A stretch of DNA of 64,000 nucleotides from Gemmatimonas sp. (lineage in GTDB: Bacteria; Gemmatimonadota; Gemmatimonadetes; Gemmatimonadales; Gemmatimonadaceae): assembly GCA_013822425.1 (NCBI GenBank), contig PNKL01000013.1, positions 1 to 64,000 on the forward strand, in the 5' to 3' direction. This document shows positions 53,149-61,345 of the stretch, in pieces. A program made the position numbers and the translations under genes. The notes below the pieces were generated by a model, which was not told the origin of the DNA, ran no database searches, and saw only the letters and a list, made by a program, of their open reading frames with translations. The stretch's first letter is position 1. The number at the start of each line of letters is the position of its first letter.

Positions 53149-55365
53149 CTAACGCTCCTCGAGCACCCGCAGTTCCGTATCCGCCGAGCGCAGCCGCTTG
53201 GATATCGCAACGGCCAGCCGCTCGAAGATGGTGCCGGCCAACGCTGGATATCTGGTCGCCATCGCGTCGAACCGGGCGCGCGAGAGCACGAACAACTCCG
53301 TGGGCGTCACCGCCTCCACGCTCGCCGAACGCGGCTCCTGATCAATGAACGCCATCTCGCCGAAGAAGTCGCCGCGGCAGAACATCGCCACGTGATGACG
53401 CTTGCCGGTCTCGAGCGGGAGCAGCGCGCTCACGCGTCCCCGGCGCAGGAGAAAGAGCTCATCGCCCGCGTCGCCCTGCTTGCAGATGGTGCCACCGGCC
53501 GGCACGCTGAGCGTGGTGACCGCGCCGGACAGCTCGCTGATCGTCTCCGCGTCGAACTCACTGAGCACCTCGATCTCGTGGAGGTCGAGCGCCGCCCCTT
53601 CCTCCTCCTCCGTCCAGCCGTGCGCCTCGAGCACGCGGTCCTCGATCCACTCGATGGCGCTGTCTCGGGTCTCGAAGAGCCGAATGCCATCGCCGCCGCG
53701 CACGAGTCCGAGTTGCGCGAGGTACCCCTCGATATCACCGCTCCGGGCCAGTCCCGACGGCATGGAACTGAACAGCAACTCGCCGCCGCCGTCGGCGAGG
53801 CGTTCCTTCATCTGCTCAAACAGGTGCGCGGCGGTGAAGTCCATGGACGTGACGCGCCGCATGTCGAAGAGCACGTAGCGGCAGCGACCCAGGTCGGGTT
53901 CGATCTCCGAGAAGAGCTTGTCGGTAGTGCCGAAGAACAGGGTGCCATGCAACTGCACGAGCACGGCCTCGCTGCCGTACTGGTCGAGGATATCCGACTC
54001 GGCGAGCAGGCGCCGCCGCTTGGAATGCACGGCGCGCAGGTCGCGCTTGTTCACGATCACCGAACTGCGCACCTGGTCGCGAATGAAGAGCAGGATGGCG
54101 AGGAAGATGCCCGTGGCGGAGGCCGCGATCAGTTCGTACTGCGCCACGGCGATGACCGTCAGGATGACGGCGAAGTCCACGCGCGTGGACGGATTGCGCA
54201 GCAGCTTGAGTACAGAGCGGTCGAACATGCGGAACGCCACCACCAGCAGGATGCCGGCGAGGGCGCCAATGGGCACCCAGGCGATGAGCGAGCCGAGCAG
54301 CAAGTAGGCGAGCACCACGAAGACGCCTTCGGCGATCCCGGATCGCGTCGAGCGGCCGCCGCTCGTGACATTCACCAGCGTGGCGCCCATGGTGCCGGCA
54401 CCGGCCAGGCCACCCACGAAGAACGACGCGAGGTTGGCGGTGCCCTGCCCGAGCAGTTCACGGTTGGAGTTGTGGCGGCTGCGCACGAGCGTGTCGAGCA
54501 CCACACCCGTCTTGAGCGTGTCAATGCTGAGCAGCACCGCCAGCGTGAGCGCTGAACTGAAGACCAGCGCGATGTCAGCGGGGGCGATATGCAGCAGCGA
54601 CGAGGCGCGCGCGCCGACCGAGTCGACGATGGAACCCGAAGCCGTGATGGGGCCGATGACGAGCTTGTTTCCCACCAGCTCCAGCAGGCCGCTGTTGAAC
54701 ATCGCGAGCCCGAAGTACGACGCGATACCGGCGGCAAGTCCGAGAATGGCCGCCGGCACCCTGGTGGTGACGCGCGGCGCGAGCAGCACGGCCGTGATGG
54801 TCACGAGTCCCACGATGATGCCGGACCATTTCCACATTTCGGGCGACGTAAGGCCTTCCAGGACATGCGTCCCCTTGGGCAGGCCCAGCAGCTTGGGCAG
54901 CTGTCCGACGGCGATGATGAGGGCGACGCCGGAGAGGTAGCCGCTCACCACCTGATACGGAATGAACTTGATGAGGCGTCCGACCTTCAGGACGCCGAAG
55001 ACGAGCTGGAAGAGCGCCGAAATGAGTGCCGTGAGTCCGAGCAGGGCGATGATGCGTTCGGGCGTCATGTCGCCCTTGGCGGCGAATCCGGCGGCAAGCC
55101 CTGAAAGAATGGCGGCCGCGGGGGCGCACGGCGCGGTGATGAAGCCGCCATTGCCGCCGACGATCGGCGCGATGATGCCGAGTGCCGCGGCACCGAGAAT
55201 GCCGGCGAGGGCGCCCGCCCCCGCCTGATCGGGACCGATGGCGCTGTAGATGAGGACGCCGAACGCGATGGAGGAGGGGAGCGCGACGAGCATCGCGGCC
55301 AGCCCGCCCCAGAGATCGCCGGCGCGGCCCGGCGTGCCGCTGTCAGCGAGTTGCAGCGTTGCCAT
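53149..55365 (-). CDS. SulP anion transporter with STAS and cyclic-nucleotide-binding domains
   Basis: A 738-residue protein. Residues about 10-420 form the SulP membrane domain (GLAAMLVALPSSIAFGVLIY, NGGFITAPCAPAAAILSGLA, NRELLGQGTANLASFFVGG). A STAS domain follows (about 470-590), with VLFDMRRVTSMDFTAAHLF, where the Ser is the usual phosphorylation-like position. Residues about 605-725 form a cNMP-binding domain with the phosphate cassette GDFFGEMAFIDQEPRSASVE. The transporter would move bicarbonate, sulfate or another anion and be gated by cAMP, cGMP or similar. The start was chosen at 55365 because upstream residues lack homology. Divergent from the Ser/Thr kinase gene, 216 bases apart. 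Confidence 0.92.
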   Translation of the reverse strand: MATLQLADSGTPGRAGDLWGGLAAMLVALPSSIAFGVLIYSAIGPDQAGAGALAGILGAAALGIIAPIVGGNGGFITAPCAPAAAILSGLAAGFAAKGDMTPERIIALLGLTALISALFQLVFGVLKVGRLIKFIPYQVVSGYLSGVALIIAVGQLPKLLGLPKGTHVLEGLTSPEMWKWSGIIVGLVTITAVLLAPRVTTRVPAAILGLAAGIASYFGLAMFNSGLLELVGNKLVIGPITASGSIVDSVGARASSLLHIAPADIALVFSSALTLAVLLSIDTLKTGVVLDTLVRSRHNSNRELLGQGTANLASFFVGGLAGAGTMGATLVNVTSGGRSTRSGIAEGVFVVLAYLLLGSLIAWVPIGALAGILLVVAFRMFDRSVLKLLRNPSTRVDFAVILTVIAVAQYELIAASATGIFLAILLFIRDQVRSSVIVNKRDLRAVHSKRRRLLAESDILDQYGSEAVLVQLHGTLFFGTTDKLFSEIEPDLGRCRYVLFDMRRVTSMDFTAAHLFEQMKERLADGGGELLFSSMPSGLARSGDIEGYLAQLGLVRGGDGIRLFETRDSAIEWIEDRVLEAHGWTEEEEGAALDLHEIEVLSEFDAETISELSGAVTTLSVPAGGTICKQGDAGDELFLLRRGRVSALLPLETGKRHHVAMFCRGDFFGEMAFIDQEPRSASVEAVTPTELFVLSRARFDAMATRYPALAGTIFERLAVAISKRLRSADTELRVLEER

Positions 55366-55484
55366 TGTTGCCTCGTGTCGCGGACGGAGTCGTCGGGTGA
55401 ATCGTGCCGCCTCCATCATGGCATGAATTGGGAGGGGCAGCGAGGGCGAGCCCCAGCCGAGTGTAGCCGCCGACTGACGACAAA

Positions 55485-55517
55485 GCAGGAGATCGCAGGA
55501 GATCGCCGCAGGAGATC
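55485..55517 (+). repeat. 10-bp direct repeats before the kinase gene
   Basis: GCAGGAGATC occurs at 55485-55494 and 55495-55504 and again at 55508-55517 after three bases, in the 216-base divergent gap between the SulP and kinase genes. It may be an operator or a slippage tract. The units also resemble repeated Shine-Dalgarno cores but lie about 70 bases before the start. Confidence 0.7.
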
Positions 55518-55581
55518 GCCGCTGGCGCGCAGACCCTCGAAACAGGCATATTCGGGGCTGTTGTTCCCTTCAGCCCCCCCA

Positions 55582-58500
55582 ATGGACGATCCCCGCCCGC
55601 GCCTCGAGAAAGCTCTCGAAGGCCAGTACATCTTTGAGCGTGAGCTTGGCGGCGGCGGCATGTCGCGCACGTATCTCGTGCGCGAACGCGCCCTCGACCG
55701 CCGCGTTGTCGTGAAGGTGCTCGCACCCGAGTTGCTGGCCGGCATCTCGGTGGAGCGCTTCCGTCGCGAGGTCCTGCTCGCCGCCAAGCTCCAGCACCCG
55801 CACGTCGTGCCGGTGCTCACGGCCGGCGACGTGGATGGCCTGCCGTGGTTCAGCATGCCGTACGTCGACGGCGACTCACTGCGCCAGCGGCTGGGACAGG
55901 GGCCCGTCAGCATTCACGAGACCATGGGCATTTTGCGCGATGTCGCGCGTGCGCTCGCTTACGCGCATGCCAACGGCATCGTGCACCGGGACATCAAGCC
56001 CGACAACGTGCTGCTTTCCACGGGGAGCGCCACCGTCACCGACTTCGGCATCGCCAAGGCCATCAGCGCGGCGCGCACCACGGGCGATGCGTCGGCTCCC
56101 AACACCATGCTCACGGTGGCGGGCACGTCCATCGGTACCCCCACGTATATGGCGCCGGAGCAGGCGGCGGGCGATCCGCACACCGATCACCGCGCCGACC
56201 TCTATTCGTTCGGCGCCATGGCGTACGAGCTGTTGACCGGTCGCCCGCCGTTCCACGGGCTCACGCCGGCGCGGATGCTTGCGGCGCAGATGAGCGAGAC
56301 GCCCAAGGACGTGCGCACGTTACGCAACGACTGTCCGGAGAACCTGGCCGCACTCGTGATGCGGTGCCTTGAGAAGGAACCGTCCAGTCGGCCGCAACAG
56401 GCGCTCGATCTCGTGCGTGTGCTCGATACCATCACGTCGAGCGGGGCGACGGCGACCGCGCCCGCGATACTCTCCGGCAACCGCATCGACCTTGGCAAGG
56501 CGCTTGCACTTTGGGCCGGCGCCACCGGCGTCACGGCCGTTACCGCGTGGGCCGCAACGAGCGTTATTGGCCTCCCCGACTGGGTCTTCCCGGGTTCCAT
56601 CGGCGTGATGATGGCGGGCCTGCCGGTCATCATCATCACGTGGTACGTGCAGCGCGTGGCGCACAAGGCGTACACGGTAACGCCGCAGTTCACTCCAGGC
56701 GGGTCCACCGCGCCGCAAGGAACCATGGCGACCCTGGCAATGCGGGCGGTGCCGCACGTCTCGTGGCGGCGCACCTGGCTTGGCGGCAGCATCGCCGTGG
56801 GCAGCTTCGCGGCGCTCGTGATCGCCTTCATGGTGATGCGGGCGATGGGCGTGGGGCCGTTCGGGTCGCTACGCGGCAAGGGCACGTTCGGCGACCGCGA
56901 GACGATCGTGGTGGCGGACTTCCGCAGTCCGGCAAGCGACACCACGCTCGGCGGAACGGTCGCCGAAGCACTGCGCACCGACCTCGGGCAGTCCACGTCG
57001 CTGCGCGTGCTCACCCGCGCTAACATGCGCGACCTGCTCGGCATGATGCAGCGCTCACGGGAGAGCGTCGTGCAGTTCGACGTCGCGCGCGAGATCGCCA
57101 CGCGCGAGGGCGCCAAGGCGGTGCTGGACGGCGAAGTGGTGCAGCTGGGCAAGGGATACGTGGTGTCGGCGCGGCTCGTGAACGCGCTCGATGGCAACGA
57201 GCTGCTGACGTTCCGCGAGACGGCGAGCGGGGAAGACGACCTCATCTCGGCACTCGGCAAGCTCTCGCGCTCCGTGCGCGAGCGCGCCGGCGAGTCGCTG
57301 AAGAGCATCCAGAAGAGCTCGGAGCTGGAGCGCGTCTCCACGCCGTCGCTCGCCGCCCTGCGCAAGTACGTGCAGGGCTCGCAGGCGTCCGACGAACTTG
57401 GCGACGCGGAACGCGCGGTGGCGCTGCTGCAGGAGGCGGTGACTATCGACAGCGGCTTCGCGATGGCGTGGCGCAAGATGGCGGTAGTGCTCGGCAACGA
57501 AGGCACCGAACGTCCGCGCCAGCTCGCCGCCTTGGAGGCCGCGTATCGGCACCGCGGCCGGCTCACGGAGATGGAGCGGCTGCTGACCGAGGGCTACTAC
57601 TACACCAGCGGCCCGAAGCAGGATCGCGACAAGGCGCTTGCCGCGTACGATGCGGCCGCGCAAATCGACTCCCAGAGCACGGCGGCGCTGAACAACGCGG
57701 CCGTTGTCTACACGCAAAAGCGTGAGTTTGCGCGCGCCGAGGAGCGGTACCGGCAGGTGACGAAGCTGCCGCGCAGCTTTGGCGGTGCGTTCACCAACCT
57801 GATGCAAATGCAGACGGTGCTTGGCCACATCTCGGGGCTCGACTCGACGCGCAAGGCATACTACGCCAAGCTGCCAAACAGCGCCGACCTGTGGGAGGCC
57901 GACTGGTACTGGGCGTTCGGCACCGGCAACCTGCACGCCGCCGATTCCATCAGCCGTGCCGTGCATGCCAAGGCGCGCACGCTGCGTCAGGCCACGCGCA
58001 GCGCCAACGGCGCGTCCAGCATCGCTGAACTCAGGGGCCAGCCGCGCGAATCGCTGCGCTGGATCACCCTCTCGAATGAGGCGCTGCTCAAATCCGACGC
58101 GTCGCCGGTCAATCAGCTGCAGCCATACCTGGACAGTGCGTACATCCTGTCGGGTACTCTGGAGCGGCCGGCCGAGGCGCGCGCCGTCGTCGCGCGCGGA
58201 CTTGCCCGCGTGCCGCTCAGCAAGCTGTCGCCTTCGGAGCGGCCGTATCGCTATCTGGCGCGTCTCGCCGCGCGGATGAACGATGCGGCGCTGGCGCGGC
58301 AGGCCGCGCAGGGGTGGGAAAAGGACCAGGTCGGCGAATCACCGGACGCGACCGGCGACCGCGCCTTCTATGCCGCGCAGGTGGCGCTCGCCGAACAACG
58401 CTGGGACGCGGTAGTTCCGCTGGTCCTCGAGGCCGACAAGCGCGCGACCATCAACTGGCGGTACGCGTGGATCGCGCAGGCGACGGCGCACGACAACGCC

Positions 58501-58758
58501 GGACGCCCCGACTCGGCGATCGCGTACTTCGAGAAGTTCACGGACTCAAGGGGCCAGATTCCTGATATCGATGCCGAATTCCGCGCCGGGTCGTACAAGC
58601 GCCTCGGCGAACTCTACGACGCCAAGGGGAACACGGCGAAGGCGATCGAGAACTTCGAGCAGTTCGTCGAGATGTGGAAGAACGCCGAACCCGAGCTGCA
58701 GCCGAAGGTGCGTGAGGTGCTGGACAAGCTGAAGCGGCTCCGTGCCTTGCGTGGCTGA
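55582..58758 (+). CDS. Membrane Ser/Thr protein kinase with extracytoplasmic TPR-rich region
   Basis: A 1058-residue protein. The kinase domain (about 14-290) has the glycine loop ELGGGGMSRTYLV, Lys45 in VVVKVL, catalytic HRDIKPDN with Asp137, DFG with Asp154 and GTPTYMAPEQ. Up to three hydrophobic spans (about 310-430) follow, then a region similar to FlgO/TolB-like stress-response domains (IVVADFRSPASDTTLGGTVA) and a long helical part with tetratricopeptide-like repeats (ALAAYDAAAQIDSQSTAALN...; GRPDSAIAYFEKF...; GNTAKAIENFEQF). Such kinases are numerous in Gemmatimonadota and probably sense extracytoplasmic cues. The start 55582 was chosen because the kinase homology begins soon after; upstream frame is not homologous. 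Confidence 0.93.
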   Translation: MDDPRPRLEKALEGQYIFERELGGGGMSRTYLVRERALDRRVVVKVLAPELLAGISVERFRREVLLAAKLQHPHVVPVLTAGDVDGLPWFSMPYVDGDSLRQRLGQGPVSIHETMGILRDVARALAYAHANGIVHRDIKPDNVLLSTGSATVTDFGIAKAISAARTTGDASAPNTMLTVAGTSIGTPTYMAPEQAAGDPHTDHRADLYSFGAMAYELLTGRPPFHGLTPARMLAAQMSETPKDVRTLRNDCPENLAALVMRCLEKEPSSRPQQALDLVRVLDTITSSGATATAPAILSGNRIDLGKALALWAGATGVTAVTAWAATSVIGLPDWVFPGSIGVMMAGLPVIIITWYVQRVAHKAYTVTPQFTPGGSTAPQGTMATLAMRAVPHVSWRRTWLGGSIAVGSFAALVIAFMVMRAMGVGPFGSLRGKGTFGDRETIVVADFRSPASDTTLGGTVAEALRTDLGQSTSLRVLTRANMRDLLGMMQRSRESVVQFDVAREIATREGAKAVLDGEVVQLGKGYVVSARLVNALDGNELLTFRETASGEDDLISALGKLSRSVRERAGESLKSIQKSSELERVSTPSLAALRKYVQGSQASDELGDAERAVALLQEAVTIDSGFAMAWRKMAVVLGNEGTERPRQLAALEAAYRHRGRLTEMERLLTEGYYYTSGPKQDRDKALAAYDAAAQIDSQSTAALNNAAVVYTQKREFARAEERYRQVTKLPRSFGGAFTNLMQMQTVLGHISGLDSTRKAYYAKLPNSADLWEADWYWAFGTGNLHAADSISRAVHAKARTLRQATRSANGASSIAELRGQPRESLRWITLSNEALLKSDASPVNQLQPYLDSAYILSGTLERPAEARAVVARGLARVPLSKLSPSERPYRYLARLAARMNDAALARQAAQGWEKDQVGESPDATGDRAFYAAQVALAEQRWDAVVPLVLEADKRATINWRYAWIAQATAHDNAGRPDSAIAYFEKFTDSRGQIPDIDAEFRAGSYKRLGELYDAKGNTAKAIENFEQFVEMWKNAEPELQPKVREVLDKLKRLRALRG

Positions 58759-58766
58759 GCAAGACG

Positions 58767-59354
58767 GTGGCCGCGTTCCGGGACGCAGCCACCAGCACGA
58801 ACGCCCTCGCGGCCGTCGCCGGGTTGGTGGCAGGGGCGTTGTCCATGGCGGCTGGCGAATACGTGTCGGTCAGCTCACAATCCGACACGGAACAGGCCGA
58901 CCTCAAGCGCGAACGAGGCGAACTCGCGTCGGCGCCAGAGAGCGAACTCGCGGAGCTGACGGGAATCTACATGGGTCGCGGTCTCACGCCGGAACTCGCG
59001 GCCCAGGTGGCGGCGCAACTGACGGCCAAGGATGCACTCGGCGCACACGCGCGCGACGAGCTGGGGCTATCCGCCATCACGCGAGCCCGGCCGATTCAGG
59101 CGGCGCTCGCCTCGGCGGCGGCGTTCGCGATTGGCGCGACACCGCCGCTGCTGCTCGTGATTGCGCTTCCCCTCACCGCGCTGTCGTGGGTGGTGATGGG
59201 CGTTTCGCTCGCGCTGCTCGTCGGGCTCGGCGCGCTGGCGGGGCACCTCGGGGGAGCGTCGAAGATGCGCGGCGCGATACGCGTGGCGTTCTGGGGTGCG
59301 GTGGCGATGGCGGCGACGTCCCTGGTGGGGAAGCTGTTCGGCGCCGTGGGATAG
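58767..59354 (+). CDS. VIT1/CCC1 family protein lacking the N-terminal helix
   Basis: A 195-residue membrane protein similar to the vacuolar iron transporter family. Family landmarks present: GLVAGALSMAAGEYVSVSSQ, the helical metal-binding region QADLKRERGELASAPESELAEL, and three C-terminal hydrophobic helices. Full-length VIT proteins begin with a first helix carrying G-x-N-D-G, whose Asp takes part in transport. That part, about 40 residues, is missing here: only a short, unrelated lead (VAAFRDAATSTNALAAVAG) precedes the second helix, and the kinase gene ends eight bases upstream. The protein therefore probably cannot transport as the normal family does, and may be a remnant. GTG 58767 is the start used. 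Confidence 0.75.
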   Translation: MAAFRDAATSTNALAAVAGLVAGALSMAAGEYVSVSSQSDTEQADLKRERGELASAPESELAELTGIYMGRGLTPELAAQVAAQLTAKDALGAHARDELGLSAITRARPIQAALASAAAFAIGATPPLLLVIALPLTALSWVVMGVSLALLVGLGALAGHLGGASKMRGAIRVAFWGAVAMAATSLVGKLFGAVG

Positions 59355-59381
59355 CCACGCAACGCGCGGCGGTGCACGTGC

Positions 59382-59412
59382 GGAACCTGTCGTGTATTCG
59401 CTAGGTTCCTAG
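59382..59412 (+). promoter_or_regulatory. Inverted repeats upstream of the type III PKS operon
   Basis: CTAGGTTCCTAG (59401-59412) is a perfect 5-bp palindrome around TT, about 50 bases before the PKS start. It partly overlaps a wider pair, GGAACCT (59382-59388) and AGGTTCC (59403-59409). Either could be a regulator-binding site or a leader hairpin. No transcription regulator gene is adjacent. Confidence 0.45.
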
Positions 59413-59458
59413 AAGTTATGACTGGGCTGGCCCTCCGACGATCACGCGGATCAATGAC

Positions 59459-60517
59459 ATGCCTGTCCCAACCATCCGTACGGTTGCCTGTGCGCTTCCC
59501 GCGCACTTTGTTGATCAAGAGACCCTGATCGCGGCGTTTCGCGACGAGTGGACCGCGAAGCACTTCAACGTCGAGCGCCTTGAGGAACTGCACCGCGCCG
59601 TCGGCGTAGGCGGGCGGCATCTTGCGCTCCCCGTCGCGGAGTATCGCGCACTCACCTCCTTCCAGGCCCGCAACGACGCGTGGACCGCAGCGGCCTTGGA
59701 TCTGGGTGCGCAGACGGCGCAGGCAGCGCTTGCGACAGCCGGGCTCGCCGCTACCGATATCGATCACCTGTGCTTCGTGACGGTGACGGGGCTGGCGACT
59801 CCTTCGATCGACGCGCGACTGGTCAACCGGCTTGGCTTTCGTCCCGATGTCACCCGCGCGCCCCTCTTCGGACTCGGCTGCGTGGGTGGCGTCGCCGGCA
59901 CGTCTCGCGTGAGCGACGTCATGCGCGCGTGGCCGAATCAGCGGGCGCTGTTGATCGCCGTCGAGCTCTGTTCGCTGACCCTGCAGCGCGATGACGTCTC
60001 GGTGGCCAACATCATCAGCAGCGGGCTCTTTGGCGACGGAGCGGCCGCGCTGCTCATGGAAGGCGGTGCACGGAATGGCGAGGGACCGAAAGTGATCGCC
60101 ACGGCATCGGTATTCTATCCCAACACCGAGCGCGTGATGGGATGGGACTTCGTGGACACGGGGTTCAAGATCGTGCTTTCCGCCACCGTGCCAGACGTGG
60201 TACGCGAACATGTACGCGGAGATGTCGACGCGTTTCTTCACGCGCACGGCCTCGCGCGCGGCGATATTGCGCACTGGGTGGCGCACACCGGCGGCCCGAA
60301 GGTACTGAAGGCCTTCGAGGAAGCGCTCGAACTCGCGCCGGCGGCGCTTGAGCGCTCGTGGCGGTCGCTGCGAGAGGTGGGTAACCTGTCGTCGGCGTCG
60401 GTGCTGTTCGTGCTGGCCGACCTGCTTGCCAGCGGGGCACCGCGTCCTGGCGACTACGGCCTGATGCTGGCCATGGGACCGGGCTTCTGTGCCGAACTGG
60501 TGCTGCTGCAGTGGTGA
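59459..60517 (+). CDS. Type III polyketide synthase (chalcone/stilbene synthase-like)
   Basis: A 352-residue homodimeric ketosynthase-type enzyme that extends an acyl starter with malonyl-CoA units and cyclises it. The triad is present: Cys141 in FGLGCVGGVAG, His276 in HTGGPKVL, and Asn309 in REVGNLSSASVLF. The His motif HTGGP differs from the usual HPGGP. The size fits bacterial alkylresorcinol/alkylpyrone synthases. It is the first gene of a coupled four-gene operon; the next gene overlaps its stop. With a downstream ACP and fatty-acyl-AMP ligase, the starter is likely a long acyl chain loaded on ACP. The product ring type (resorcinol or pyrone) cannot be read from sequence. Confidence 0.95.
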   Translation: MPVPTIRTVACALPAHFVDQETLIAAFRDEWTAKHFNVERLEELHRAVGVGGRHLALPVAEYRALTSFQARNDAWTAAALDLGAQTAQAALATAGLAATDIDHLCFVTVTGLATPSIDARLVNRLGFRPDVTRAPLFGLGCVGGVAGTSRVSDVMRAWPNQRALLIAVELCSLTLQRDDVSVANIISSGLFGDGAAALLMEGGARNGEGPKVIATASVFYPNTERVMGWDFVDTGFKIVLSATVPDVVREHVRGDVDAFLHAHGLARGDIAHWVAHTGGPKVLKAFEEALELAPAALERSWRSLREVGNLSSASVLFVLADLLASGAPRPGDYGLMLAMGPGFCAELVLLQW

Positions 60518-61089
60518 CGGGCAGCGTGGCGGTACTCGGCGTGGTCGCGGCCGTGGCCCTTGAACGGCTGGCCGAACTGCACCTGTCGCGACGAAACGCC
60601 GCCTGGGCGACGGCGCACGGCGGGATCGAAGTCGGGCCAGGCGTCTATTGCCTCATGGCCGTGTTCCATGTGGCGTTTCTCATGGCCTGCGTGGCAGAAC
60701 CATTGCTGATGCGTCGGGTGTTTACGCCGGCGCTTGCCGCAGCGTGCCTTGTGGTGTTGATGGGCGCGCAGGTTCTGCGATGGTGGGCAATCATCACGCT
60801 TGGCCCGCGCTGGAACACGCGCATCATCGTCATCCCCGACGCGGTACCGGTGACTGGCGGGCCATATCGCTGGGTCCGGCACCCCAACTACGTCGCGGTC
60901 ATCGCCGAGATGGTGGCGTTGCCCCTGCTGGGCGGCGCTTGGGTAACGGCACTGGTCGCCACGGCCGGCAACGCGCTCATTCTGCGGGTGCGGATTAACA
61001 GCGAGGAGCGGGCACTGGGCACGCAATGGGCGCGCGCCTTTGCCGCGACACCGCGATTCGTGCCGTGGGGCTCGCGTGACGGCTCTTGA
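60514..61089 (+). CDS. ICMT-like membrane methyltransferase of the PKS operon
   Basis: A 191-residue membrane protein of the isoprenylcysteine carboxyl methyltransferase family with about four to five helices. The conserved C-terminal region includes GGPYRWVRHPNYVAVIAEM, and the final E...L segment INSEERALGTQWARAFA, which bind S-adenosylmethionine in the family. In several bacterial type III PKS clusters an ICMT-like enzyme (for example SrsB) O-methylates the phenolic lipid. GTG 60514 was chosen because it forms a GTGA overlap with the PKS stop, like other joins in this operon. The stop lies 14 bases into the next gene. Confidence 0.92.
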   Translation: MTGSVAVLGVVAAVALERLAELHLSRRNAAWATAHGGIEVGPGVYCLMAVFHVAFLMACVAEPLLMRRVFTPALAAACLVVLMGAQVLRWWAIITLGPRWNTRIIVIPDAVPVTGGPYRWVRHPNYVAVIAEMVALPLLGGAWVTALVATAGNALILRVRINSEERALGTQWARAFAATPRFVPWGSRDGS

Positions 61090-61345
61090 ACAGGAGGTAC
61101 TCGACGTCATTCGGCGCATCTTCTCCACTGAACTCGAGTACACGGGAACGGTGGAGCCCGAGCACCACCTGCAACGCGACCTGTACGTGGACTCGCTGAA
61201 TGCCGTGATCATGGCCGTCGGACTCGAAGACCACTTTCGCATACGCCTCACGCAGGAGGATACCGCCGGCATCACCACCGTCAGCGGTCTCATGGTGCGC
61301 GTGGCGGAGCGCGTGCGTGCCGCGCGTGAGGAACCCGCGAAGTGA
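61076..61345 (+). CDS. Stand-alone acyl carrier protein
   Basis: An 89-residue acidic carrier protein. The core YVDSLNAVIMAVGLEDHF contains the phosphopantetheine-accepting Ser40 and following hydrophobic helix, close to the DSL motif of ACPs. It probably takes the acyl-adenylate from the fatty-acyl-AMP ligase encoded next and offers the acyl chain to the type III PKS. The GTG start at 61076 was chosen because the first ACP helix begins immediately (TALEQEVLDVIRRIF). It overlaps the methyltransferase gene by 14 bases and the ligase by four (GTGA). A phosphopantetheinyl transferase is needed in trans and was not found in the window. Confidence 0.9.
   Translation: MTALEQEVLDVIRRIFSTELEYTGTVEPEHHLQRDLYVDSLNAVIMAVGLEDHFRIRLTQEDTAGITTVSGLMVRVAERVRAAREEPAK

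Noticed and set aside
52816-54555. 579-codon rightward frame over SulP and DUF457 genes
   Set aside because: It covers two conserved leftward genes and has no recognisable domain; a consequence of GC bias.
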